Position numbers and translations under genes: made by a program. DNA of 9,076 nt from NCBI GenBank assembly GCA_900548255.1, contig URKH01000075.1, positions 1 through 9,076 on the forward strand, written 5' to 3'. The stretch comes from an uncultured Collinsella sp. GTDB lineage: Bacteria > Actinomycetota > Coriobacteriia > Coriobacteriales > Coriobacteriaceae. The notes below the pieces were generated by a model. That model worked only from the letters and a program-made list of their open reading frames with translations, did no database searches and had not been told where the DNA came from. This document shows, piece by piece, positions 1-5,528 of this stretch. Positions within the stretch are counted from its first letter, which is position 1. Every line of letters starts with the position of its first letter.

Positions 1-1067
1 CGCTTGAACGAGAGCTGGGAAGGTCGTTTAACCGTGGGTTTACCGATGCGTACCTGCGAGGGCGTTCGGGCGCCGAGCTTATGAGCTTTGAGCGTGCAAT
101 CAACCAGGGCGTGCGCGTGGGGCGCTTGGTCGCTGTGGGCCACGAAGAGGTGGCCGTTGAGCTCGACGCCGCCGTGGCGGCGGGTGACACGCTCGAGATT
201 CGGTTCTATCCGGGTGTCGACGCGCGTCCCGATGCGCCCAAGCGCTGGCCGCAGGTGCCCTGCCCGGTGAGTGCCGCGGCGGGGGAACGCGTTGTCGTGC
301 ATTGCAAGCGTAAGGTGGACACGGGCTGCGAGGTGTACCTGATCCGCAGCGCCGGCGTGTTGGATCAGACGGCGGCGGTGTTGGAGCGCATGCGGGCCGA
401 GGCAGATGCGATTGCGCCCGTTGCGCGTGCCGTTGAGGTACTACCCTTTGAGGACGTTGCGGTGGATGGCGGTGCGTCGACGGAGTTGGTGGAGTGCGCG
501 GTTCCCGCTCGCATGGTTTTTGCTTGGCAGCTGATGGATGCCGACCCGCGCGGAGAACTCGATTTGTCCGACGCCGTTGTGGTGCTCGACGAAGTGTGCC
601 GCACGGGTGACGCTGACCGGACCCGCTCGCTGATGCAGCGTGCCGGGCGCGTCGTCTGCCGCAACCTGGGACAGGTGGTGATCGCTCGCGAGCTGGGCGT
701 GACGTTTGACGTGGCGGCGCCGGTGTTCTGTGCGAACCGGACTACGCTTGCCTGGCTACGTGGGCTCGGCGCGGGTCGGGTGTACTTGCCGGCCGAGTTG
801 CTCGGCAATGATGCGGAGCGTATTGCCGAACTGACGGCCGAACCTGGTGTTCTGGGTCCCGTCGATGCCGACCACACCGAGCTCATGGTGTGCGAGCACT
901 GCCTGCTGACCGCCGAGGGGGCTTGCGCCACCGATGCGGCGCAAGCCGGGGCATGTTGTCACGATTGCATGCGTCGTCGGCAGGCGCGCTATCTGGTTGA
1001 GCGGGATGGCACGCGTTTGCCAGTTGCCATCGATGCACGCGGCAGGACGAGGATTTTCCTGTCATAG
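1..1067 (+). CDS. U32-family (RlhA/TrhP-like) Fe-S protein, C-terminal part, 5' end outside window
   Basis: The reading frame is open from base 3 with no stop before the ATG at 81. The residues ahead of that ATG (for example FNRGFTDAYLRG, then GAELMS) match a conserved U32/DUF3656 segment, so the gene starts before the window and the ATG at 81 is internal. About 354 residues are visible. They hold a DUF3656-like linker barrel, then the terminal U32 segment: a 'VVCRNLGQ' strand, 'FCANRTTLAWLRGLGAGRVYLPAEL', and 'ELMVCEHCLL' followed by a Cys-rich stretch (C..C, C, CC..C) and a final RDGTRLPV strand. In characterised relatives (RlhA, TrhP, UbiU/UbiV) cysteines bind a 4Fe-4S cluster and the proteins hydroxylate RNA or ubiquinone; older annotations call them collagenase-like peptidases. 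Family is confident, substrate is not: rRNA or tRNA hydroxylation is inference. The N-terminal U32 signature lies outside. No clear terminator separates it from tyrS, 97 bases on. Confidence 0.8.
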   Translation, partial: LERELGRSFNRGFTDAYLRGRSGAELMSFERAINQGVRVGRLVAVGHEEVAVELDAAVAAGDTLEIRFYPGVDARPDAPKRWPQVPCPVSAAAGERVVVHCKRKVDTGCEVYLIRSAGVLDQTAAVLERMRAEADAIAPVARAVEVLPFEDVAVDGGASTELVECAVPARMVFAWQLMDADPRGELDLSDAVVVLDEVCRTGDADRTRSLMQRAGRVVCRNLGQVVIARELGVTFDVAAPVFCANRTTLAWLRGLGAGRVYLPAELLGNDAERIAELTAEPGVLGPVDADHTELMVCEHCLLTAEGACATDAAQAGACCHDCMRRRQARYLVERDGTRLPVAIDARGRTRIFLS

Positions 1068-1116
1068 GTGCCGCGTCGCGCCGTTTTGGTTATCATAAGT
1101 GAGTTTATGAACTTCC

Positions 1117-1143
1117 AGCACCGCCGTATCCGGTGAGGGTGCT
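1117..1143 (+). promoter_or_regulatory. tyrS leader with two alternative hairpins
   Basis: AGCACC (1117-1122) can pair with GGTGCT (1138-1143). Alternatively CACCG (1119-1123) can pair with CGGTG (1131-1135). The two stems share bases and exclude each other, and the 8-bp palindrome GCTATAGC (1141-1148) overlaps the end. All lie just ahead of the strong AAAAGGAGG site (1149-1157) of tyrS. I see no T-box sequence, so a regulatory role is only a possibility. No convincing promoter hexamer pair was found in 1068-1164; the AT-rich stretch 1084-1112 is the most likely place. Confidence 0.25.
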
Positions 1144-1164
1144 ATAGCAAAAGGAGGATACCCA

Positions 1165-2376
1165 ATGCTGTCTGTTGACGAGCAAATGCGTATCATCACC
1201 TCGGGCGCTGCGAAGATCGTCCCCGAGGCCGACCTTCGCAAGAAGCTTGAGAAGGGCGAGCCCCTCAACATCAAGCTTGGCGTCGACCCCACCAGCCCCG
1301 ATCTGCACCTGGGCCATGCCGTGCCGCTGCGCAAGATGCGCCAGTTCCAGGACCTGGGCCACAACGTTACCCTTATCATCGGCAACGGCACCGCGCTGAT
1401 CGGCGACCCCTCGGGCAAGAACTCCACGCGTCCGCAGCTTTCGCAGGAGCAGATCGAGGCCAACGCCGAGACCTATGTGAGCCAGGCCATGAAGATCCTG
1501 GACCCCGAGAAGACCACCATCGTGCACAACGGCGATTGGATCCTTTCGATGGATCTGGCCGGCCTGCTGCAGGTGTGCTCCAAGTTTACCGTCGCCCGCA
1601 TCCTTGAGCGCGACGACTTTACCAAGCGTTACCAGTCCCAGACGCCGATCGCCCTGCACGAGTTTCTGTACCCCGTGATGCAGGCTTTCGACTCCGTTCA
1701 GATTAAGGCCGACGTGGAGATGGGTGGCACCGATCAGCTCTTCAACCTGCTCGCTGGCCGCGAGCTCATGGAGAAGATGGGCATGGAGCCGCAGATCGCG
1801 CTTACCATGCCGCTGCTCGAGGGCACCGACGGCGTGCGTAAGATGTCCAAGTCCTATGGCAACTACATCGGCCTGACCGACGCTCCCAAGGATATGTTCG
1901 GCAAGACTATGTCCATCCCCGACGAGATGATTGGCAAGTACTATCGTCTGGCCAGCTCGCTCACCCCGGCCGAGGTCGACAAGATCGACGCCGCCCTGGC
2001 CGATGGCTCTGCCGACCCCTACGAGCTCAAGCGCGCTCTGGGCCGCGACCTGTGCGACACCTACCACGGCGCCGGTGCCGGCGACGAGGCTCAGGCCGAG
2101 TTCGACCGCGTGTTCAAGGAGGGGCAGCTTGCCGACTTCCCCGAGAAGCACGTTGAGCTGATCGTCAACGACGAGGGCCAGATCTACCTCGCTGGCCTGC
2201 TCAAGGACCTGGGCCTTTCGGCCAGCGCCGGCCAGGCCCGCCGCGATATTGACGGCGGCGGCGTCAAGATCAACGGCGAGGCCGTGGCTCCCAAGAGCTA
2301 CAACATCGACCCCAGCGCCCTCAAGCTGGGTGACACCCTCTCTGTAGGCAAGCGCAAAGGATTTAAGTTGGTCTAA
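1165..2376 (+). CDS. tyrS: Tyrosyl-tRNA synthetase
   Basis: Cytoplasmic class I aminoacyl-tRNA synthetase that joins tyrosine to tRNA-Tyr using ATP. The 403-residue length and layout fit the type-2 (TyrZ-like) bacterial TyrRS. The HIGH-type motif is HLGH at residues 48-51, inside the family signature DPTSPDLHLGH. ALIGDPSG follows at 77-84. The tyrosine-binding MGGTDQLFNLLAGR block is at 186-199, and the KMSKS loop is intact at 226-230. A C-terminal S4-like RNA-binding domain covers about 338-403 (LLKDLGLSASAGQARR to the end). The start is fixed by AAAAGGAGG at 1149-1157, seven bases ahead of the ATG. The codon use is strongly biased to G/C-ending codons such as AAG, CTG and ATC, more so than the U32 gene upstream, as expected for a highly expressed housekeeping gene. 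No T-box was seen in the leader. Confidence 0.97.
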   Translation: MLSVDEQMRIITSGAAKIVPEADLRKKLEKGEPLNIKLGVDPTSPDLHLGHAVPLRKMRQFQDLGHNVTLIIGNGTALIGDPSGKNSTRPQLSQEQIEANAETYVSQAMKILDPEKTTIVHNGDWILSMDLAGLLQVCSKFTVARILERDDFTKRYQSQTPIALHEFLYPVMQAFDSVQIKADVEMGGTDQLFNLLAGRELMEKMGMEPQIALTMPLLEGTDGVRKMSKSYGNYIGLTDAPKDMFGKTMSIPDEMIGKYYRLASSLTPAEVDKIDAALADGSADPYELKRALGRDLCDTYHGAGAGDEAQAEFDRVFKEGQLADFPEKHVELIVNDEGQIYLAGLLKDLGLSASAGQARRDIDGGGVKINGEAVAPKSYNIDPSALKLGDTLSVGKRKGFKLV

Positions 2377-2399
2377 CGAGTAAGTTAACCTCACAGAAT

Positions 2400-2463
2400 G
2401 AGAGTGGATAATCTTCCGTTTTTGGCCTGTTTGTGGGCTCAAAGTGGGAGATTATCCACTCTC
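2400..2463. repeat. 64-nt near-perfect hairpin between tyrS and ade
   Basis: The arms 2400-2417 and 2446-2463 pair over 18 bp (GAGAGTGGATAATCT with AGATTATCCACTCTC, plus three more pairs including one G-U). A second stem lies inside: 2421-2427 pairs with 2436-2443 around one bulged T, closing an 8-base loop. It starts 24 bases after the tyrS stop. No T-run follows, so it is not a standard intrinsic terminator. Its length and symmetry fit a REP- or MITE-like dispersed element, or a processing or mRNA-stabilising structure at the tyrS 3' end. An ATG at 2444 within it is in frame with ade but is not the ade start. Confidence 0.7.
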
Positions 2464-2482
2464 GTCATTTGCAGGGGGTGTA

Positions 2483-2510
2483 TTGCTGTCCCATCGTTTG
2501 GGCATACAAT
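2483..2510 (+). promoter_or_regulatory. Candidate sigma-70-type promoter for ade
   Basis: TTGCTG (2483-2488) and TACAAT (2505-2510) are separated by 16 bases. The -10 box differs from the consensus at one position; the -35 keeps only TTG plus weak matches. Transcription would start near 2517 and give a leader of about 60 nt. It lies just beyond the 2400-2463 hairpin, so ade probably has its own promoter. Confidence 0.4.
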
Positions 2511-2522
2511 GGCTATTGGTTT

Positions 2523-2558
2523 GCTGCGGTGAAGGTCTGTCCGCCCTGCAGCTTTTTT
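2523..2558 (+). terminator. Terminator-like stem in the ade leader (possible attenuator)
   Basis: GCTGC (2523-2527) pairs with GCAGC (2548-2552). GG (2528-2529) can add two pairs beyond a bulged T, or GCGG (2526-2529) can instead pair with CCGC (2541-2544). Six T residues follow directly (2553-2558). The element ends only 20 bases before the ade ATG, so it would act within the leader, as an attenuator or as a terminator of read-through from tyrS. The stem is short, and no known purine-riboswitch core was recognised. Confidence 0.35.
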
Positions 2559-2566
2559 CTACGGTT

Positions 2567-2573
2567 AAAGGAG
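2567..2573 (+). promoter_or_regulatory. Ribosome binding site that fixes the ade start
   Basis: AAAGGAG lies five bases ahead of the ATG at 2579. The same frame is open back to an ATG at 2444, but that start has no such site, lies inside the intergenic hairpin, and would add 45 residues unrelated to the family. A second ATG at 2575 is out of frame. Confidence 0.75.
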
Positions 2574-2578
2574 TATGT

Positions 2579-4399
2579 ATGTCCGTTGAGGTCATGAGGT
2601 CTGTGATCGACGCTGCCGAGGGTCGCGTGCCCGTCGACACGCTGTTTACCAATGCGCAGATTGTCGACGTATATGGCCAGCGCGTGGCACCCGGCAGCGT
2701 TGCCGTCAAGGATGGCGTAATCGTCGGCGTGCTCTACGACGGTCGCGACGATGCCGCCGGCACCTACGAGGCGACCGAGGTTATCGACTGCCAGGGCCGC
2801 TATCTTGCTCCCGGCTTTATTGACGGGCACCTGCATATCGAGTCTTCGAACATCCGTCCCGCCGAGTATGCTCGCATGGCCGCGACGCGCGGTACTACCA
2901 CCGCCATTGCCGACAGCCACGAGATTGCCAATGTTGCCGGTCTCGATGGTTTGCGCTTTATGATCGAGGATGGTCGCCGCGCACCCATCTCCATCAAGTA
3001 CATGATGCCTTCGTGCGTGCCCGCGCTGCCCGATGAGCAGGCCGGTGCCGTTATTTCGGCCGCCGATATGCAGGCGTTTTTTGCCGAGCATCCGGGTGAT
3101 GTCTTTGGCCTGGGCGAGATGATGAACCTGCCGGGCGTCTTTATGGCAGATCCCGAGACCTGTGCTCGTATCGACGCTGCCAACCAGACGCCGTCCAAGC
3201 AGGTCGACGGTCACGCCCCGCTCGTTGCCGGCAAGGATCTCAACGCCTATGCCGCGGCAGGCATCATTGCCGACCACGAGTCGACGATTCCCGAGGAGGC
3301 GCTCGACAAGCTGTCCCGCGGCATGTATGTGATGCTGCGTGAGGGCACGTGCAGCCACGACCTGGCTAATTTGTCCCCGATGCTGCTGGAGAACCCTGTC
3401 CGCGCCCGCCGCTGCTGCTTTGCGACCGACGACCGCGCTCCCTCCGATGCTCTTTCGACCGGCATGATCGACAATGCCTGCCGCGTGGCCATCGAGGCCG
3501 GCATCGACCCGGTGGTCGCTATCTCCATGGCGTCCCTTTCCACGGCTGAGGCATTTGGCCTGGACCACGGCTGTCGTGACCCGCATGAGCTCCGCGGCGC
3601 GATCGCCCCGGGCAAGCGCGCCGACCTGCTGGTGCTCAACGACCTGACGTTTGTCGCGGCTCCGCATCTCGTGTATGCCGCCGGTGCGCTCGTGGCACAG
3701 GACGGCGCCTTTGTGGGCGAGATTGCACCCGAGATGGCCGAGGTTGCGGCCCTTGCCGATGAGCTGCGCGCCTCCGTTAAACTGCCGAAGCTTTCGCTTG
3801 ACGTGTTCGATTATGCCTTTAAGCCGGGCGAGGCGGTTATTGATGTGATCCCGGGCATGGCTATCACGGGCATGGTTCGTCCCGAGACTGACGAGGGCCT
3901 GCGCCGCATTATGCTGATCGAACGTCACGGCCGCGGCGTGTCGCTGCAAGCCGAGGGCGCCGACGGTGATGGTCCTGCGGGCCTGGGTCTTGTTGGCAAG
4001 CACATCGGTCGCGGCTGGCTGCGCGGCTTTACCATCACGGGCGGCGCTATCGCCTCGACGATCGGCCACGACTCGCATAACGTGTGCGTGGTGGGCGACA
4101 ACGCGACCGATATGATGGCTGCCGTCGAGGCTGTTGGCCAGGGCGGCCACGTGCTGGTGCGCAACGGCGAGGTCGTGGCGCGCATTCCTCTGGCGCTCGG
4201 CGGCCTGATGAGCGAGGGCACGGCCGAGGATGTCGCCGCGCAGCACGACGACTTTATGGTCAAGGCGCGCGCCATGGGTATTGAGCCGCCGCTCGACCCC
4301 ATCATGGGCATCATCTTCCTGCCCCTGCCGGTCATCCCGACGCTCCGCATCCGCCCCGAGGGCATGTTCGACGTTACAACCTTCACCTACGCCGACTAG
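2579..4399 (+). CDS. ade: Adenine deaminase
   Basis: Amidohydrolase-superfamily enzyme that converts adenine to hypoxanthine and ammonia in cytoplasmic purine salvage. With the start at 2579 it is 606 residues, near the usual 570-600. An N-terminal beta-sandwich strand set (about 20-75) leads into the metal site GFIDGHLHIESS (79-90), with His84 and His86. GTTTAIADSHEIANV follows at 105-119; most relatives have DPHE where this has DSHE. GLGEMMNLPGV is at 177-187, DGHAPLVAG at 210-218, DHES at 232-235 and FATDD at 281-285. GAIAPGKRADLLVLND (340-355) closes the barrel. The C-terminal adenine deaminase domain carries GHDSHNVCVVGDNATDM at 496-512 and ALGGLMSEG at 539-547. It has its own promoter and leader structures. 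The TAG stop lies inside a dispersed GGGGAC repeat module that is shared with the 3' end of HAD-2. Confidence 0.95.
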   Translation: MSVEVMRSVIDAAEGRVPVDTLFTNAQIVDVYGQRVAPGSVAVKDGVIVGVLYDGRDDAAGTYEATEVIDCQGRYLAPGFIDGHLHIESSNIRPAEYARMAATRGTTTAIADSHEIANVAGLDGLRFMIEDGRRAPISIKYMMPSCVPALPDEQAGAVISAADMQAFFAEHPGDVFGLGEMMNLPGVFMADPETCARIDAANQTPSKQVDGHAPLVAGKDLNAYAAAGIIADHESTIPEEALDKLSRGMYVMLREGTCSHDLANLSPMLLENPVRARRCCFATDDRAPSDALSTGMIDNACRVAIEAGIDPVVAISMASLSTAEAFGLDHGCRDPHELRGAIAPGKRADLLVLNDLTFVAAPHLVYAAGALVAQDGAFVGEIAPEMAEVAALADELRASVKLPKLSLDVFDYAFKPGEAVIDVIPGMAITGMVRPETDEGLRRIMLIERHGRGVSLQAEGADGDGPAGLGLVGKHIGRGWLRGFTITGGAIASTIGHDSHNVCVVGDNATDMMAAVEAVGQGGHVLVRNGEVVARIPLALGGLMSEGTAEDVAAQHDDFMVKARAMGIEPPLDPIMGIIFLPLPVIPTLRIRPEGMFDVTTFTYAD

Positions 4400-4443
4400 T
4401 CATTGGGGACGCTCTTAAACGACTAGTCGTCGGGGACACTCTT
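4396..4443 (+). repeat. GGGGAC repeat module, left copy, starting at the ade stop codon
   Basis: Two direct units with a 27-bp period start at 4394 and 4421. Each opens with the palindrome GACTAGTC and carries GGGGAC (4405-4410 and 4432-4437). The 33 bp at 4396-4428 recur inverted at 5496-5528 with only two differences, and 4421-4443 recurs inverted at 5466-5488 with one difference. The TAG of the first palindrome is the ade stop codon. The two palindromes can pair to make a stem. No transposase is present, so a REP- or MITE-like origin is inference. Confidence 0.85.
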
Positions 4444-4532
4444 TGGCATGTCGCCTGACGCCGCGACCGTGAGACCTCTGGCACGCGTGAGCTATTTGCC
4501 GGGTCTATGTAACGTTTATGACTGCGGCGTCT

Positions 4533-4538
4533 TATATT
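4533..4538 (+). promoter_or_regulatory. Candidate -10 box ahead of HAD-1
   Basis: TATATT lies in the only AT-rich stretch between the repeat module and HAD-1. No good -35 box is seen 16-18 bases upstream. If it is used, transcription would begin near 4545, at the start of the leader hairpin, so the 5' untranslated region would be little more than that hairpin. The rest of 4444-4540 holds an 8-bp palindrome (CACGCGTG, 4482-4489) and no gene that I can see. Confidence 0.25.
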
Positions 4539-4540
4539 TG

Positions 4541-4602
4541 AGCTCCCTTTGGGTACGTTGGAATCGGATACACGTTCGATTCCAACAAGCCCGAAGGGAG
4601 CT
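4541..4602 (+). promoter_or_regulatory. Long leader hairpin that buries the HAD-1 ribosome binding site
   Basis: Outer arms AGCTCCCTTTGGG (4541-4553) and CCCGAAGGGAGCT (4590-4602) pair over 13 bp with one G-U. After a small internal loop, inner arms GTTGGAATCG (4557-4566) and CGATTCCAAC (4577-4586) pair perfectly over 10 bp around a 10-base loop. The only Shine-Dalgarno candidate for HAD-1, AAGGGAG (4594-4600), lies in the 3' outer arm, seven bases before the ATG. The structure could hold back translation. The following TTTT (4602-4605) also makes it a possible weak terminator for transcripts from ade. Confidence 0.65.
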
Positions 4603-4607
4603 TTTCT

Positions 4608-5402
4608 ATGTTTAAACTGATTGCATCCGATATGGACGGCACGCTGCTTGACGAAAACGGCCAGGTGCCTCCCGAGACCTACGAACTAATTTTGGCGCTA
4701 CGCGAGCGTGGCGTGCATTTTGCCGCATCGTCAGGCCGCCGCTACGATCGCCTGTGCGAGTTCTTTGCGCCCGTTCGCGACAAGATGGACTTTGTCGCAG
4801 CTAACGGTGCCCAGGTCTACGCCGACGGCAAAATGGTAGACCGCGAGGTGTATTCGCACCTGGCGATTCGAAAACTCGCCCAGGCCGTCAGGACGTTTCC
4901 CAATTTGCATCTTGCGCTCTTTGACCGAGCCAAGTCCTTCCTGCTCGATGATGAGAGCAAGTTCGTGCGCGAGGTCGATAAGGACCTTCCCAATGCCGAG
5001 CGCATTTGGGAGCTGCCCGATCCCAGCGTAAATATCATCAAAGCGAGTATCTTTTGCGATGACGGTGCTGTTATGGACAGCGCTTACGTACTACAGCGCG
5101 AACTCGGTCAGCTCTTTACTTTTGCGCCTTCGGGCAACGCGTGGATCGACGCCATGCAGCCCGGCGCATCGAAGGCTTCGGGTATTGCGCAGCTCGCGGA
5201 GCATTATGACATTGGGCGCGATGAGGTTATGGCGTTTGGCGACTCGATGAACGACTACGAGATTATTCGCTTTGTCGGCACGGGTTGCGCGATGGAAAAC
5301 GCGCGCCCCGCGCTCAAAGCGGTTGCCGATCGCGTCGTAGGCTGCAACCGCGACCACGCCGTTCAGCGTGAGCTCCGTCGCGTGCTGGAGAGTCTCGCTT
5401 AA
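4608..5402 (+). CDS. Cof-type HAD-IIB family phosphatase (HAD-1)
   Basis: A 264-residue soluble haloacid-dehalogenase-type hydrolase of the Cof/YidA class, which removes phosphate from sugar phosphates, nucleotides or cofactors such as FMN or PLP. All four catalytic motifs are present. Motif I is DMDGT at 8-12 (nucleophile Asp8, acid/base Asp10). Motif II is the Ser in SSGR at 41-44. Motif III is Lys189 in ASKASGIAQL. Motif IV is GDSMND at 211-216, which binds Mg2+. The middle section, about 85-185, is the class-IIB cap that decides substrate, so the actual substrate cannot be read from sequence. The start is supported by AAGGGAG seven bases upstream, although that site sits in a strong hairpin. 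It is convergent with a second Cof-type gene (HAD-2), and the two share motifs but little else. The gene is bracketed by inverted copies of a 33-bp repeat. Confidence 0.92.
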   Translation: MFKLIASDMDGTLLDENGQVPPETYELILALRERGVHFAASSGRRYDRLCEFFAPVRDKMDFVAANGAQVYADGKMVDREVYSHLAIRKLAQAVRTFPNLHLALFDRAKSFLLDDESKFVREVDKDLPNAERIWELPDPSVNIIKASIFCDDGAVMDSAYVLQRELGQLFTFAPSGNAWIDAMQPGASKASGIAQLAEHYDIGRDEVMAFGDSMNDYEIIRFVGTGCAMENARPALKAVADRVVGCNRDHAVQRELRRVLESLA

Positions 5403-5403
5403 T

Positions 5404-5450
5404 CCGGCAGATGGGGACGTTCCTTTTCTGCCGGCAGTGGGGGACAGTCC
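5404..5450 (+). repeat. Paired CCGGCAG-GGGGAC repeats just after the HAD-1 stop
   Basis: CCGGCAGATGGGGACGTTCC (5404-5423) and CCGGCAGTGGGGGACAGTCC (5431-5450) form an imperfect direct repeat with a 27-bp period, the same period as the units at 4394/4421. CCGGCAG (5404-5410) also pairs perfectly with CTGCCGG (5428-5434), making a 7-bp stem with a 17-base loop one base after the HAD-1 TAA. TGGGGACGTT (5412-5421) and GGGGACA (5440-5446) are inverted repeats of AACGTCCCCA (5511-5520) and TGTCCCC (5471-5477), so the whole gap is a nested palindrome. It may act as a transcription barrier between the convergent genes. Confidence 0.8.
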
Positions 5451-5465
5451 TTGCAGCTTTTTGCG

Positions 5466-5528
5466 AAGAGTGTCCCCGACGACCAGTCATTCAAGGACTA
5501 GTCATTTAAGAACGTCCCCAATGACTAG
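5466..5528 (-). repeat. GGGGAC repeat module, right copy (inverted), starting at the HAD-2 stop codon
   Basis: Read on the minus strand this matches the module at 4396-4443 but is 15 bp longer. The extra length is a tandem duplication: GACCAGTCATTCAAG (5481-5495) next to GACTAGTCATTTAAG (5496-5510). A 9-bp hairpin forms between 5498-5506 and 5520-5528, with GGGGACG in its 13-base loop on the minus strand. As at the left copy, the TAG that opens the element is a stop codon, here that of HAD-2 (5525-5527). Confidence 0.85.

Noticed and set aside
1068..1164. T-box riboswitch ahead of tyrS
   Set aside because: The leader is under 100 nt and lacks the T-box antiterminator sequence and a terminator; only small alternative hairpins were found.
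1105..2442. Long minus-strand open frame (445 codons) opposite tyrS
   Set aside because: It is the antisense shadow of a high-GC, strongly codon-biased gene. Its translation is a low-complexity mix rich in Leu, Gly, Val, Ala and His with no family resemblance, and tyrS is certain.
2444..2578. Longer ade start at 2444
   Set aside because: It lies in the intergenic hairpin, upstream of the likely promoter, with no ribosome binding site. The ATG at 2579 has AAAGGAG at good spacing and gives the family length.
2513..4246. Long minus-strand open frame (577 codons) opposite ade
   Set aside because: Same codon-bias shadow effect; the translation is repetitive in His, Arg, Gly and Ala and matches no domain.
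4457..4531. 8-bp inverted repeat GACGCCGC / GCGGCGTC
   Set aside because: The arms are 59 bases apart and short for such GC-rich DNA, so chance is a good explanation.
4557..4586. tRNA T-arm-like string GTTCGATTCC
   Set aside because: The surrounding bases form one long hairpin with a 10-base loop, not a cloverleaf; no acceptor, D or anticodon arms are present.
4394..5528. CRISPR array, suggested by 27-bp periodic repeats
   Set aside because: There are only two units per cluster with no spacers of uniform unique sequence, the units are inverted relative to each other between gaps, and no cas genes are nearby.
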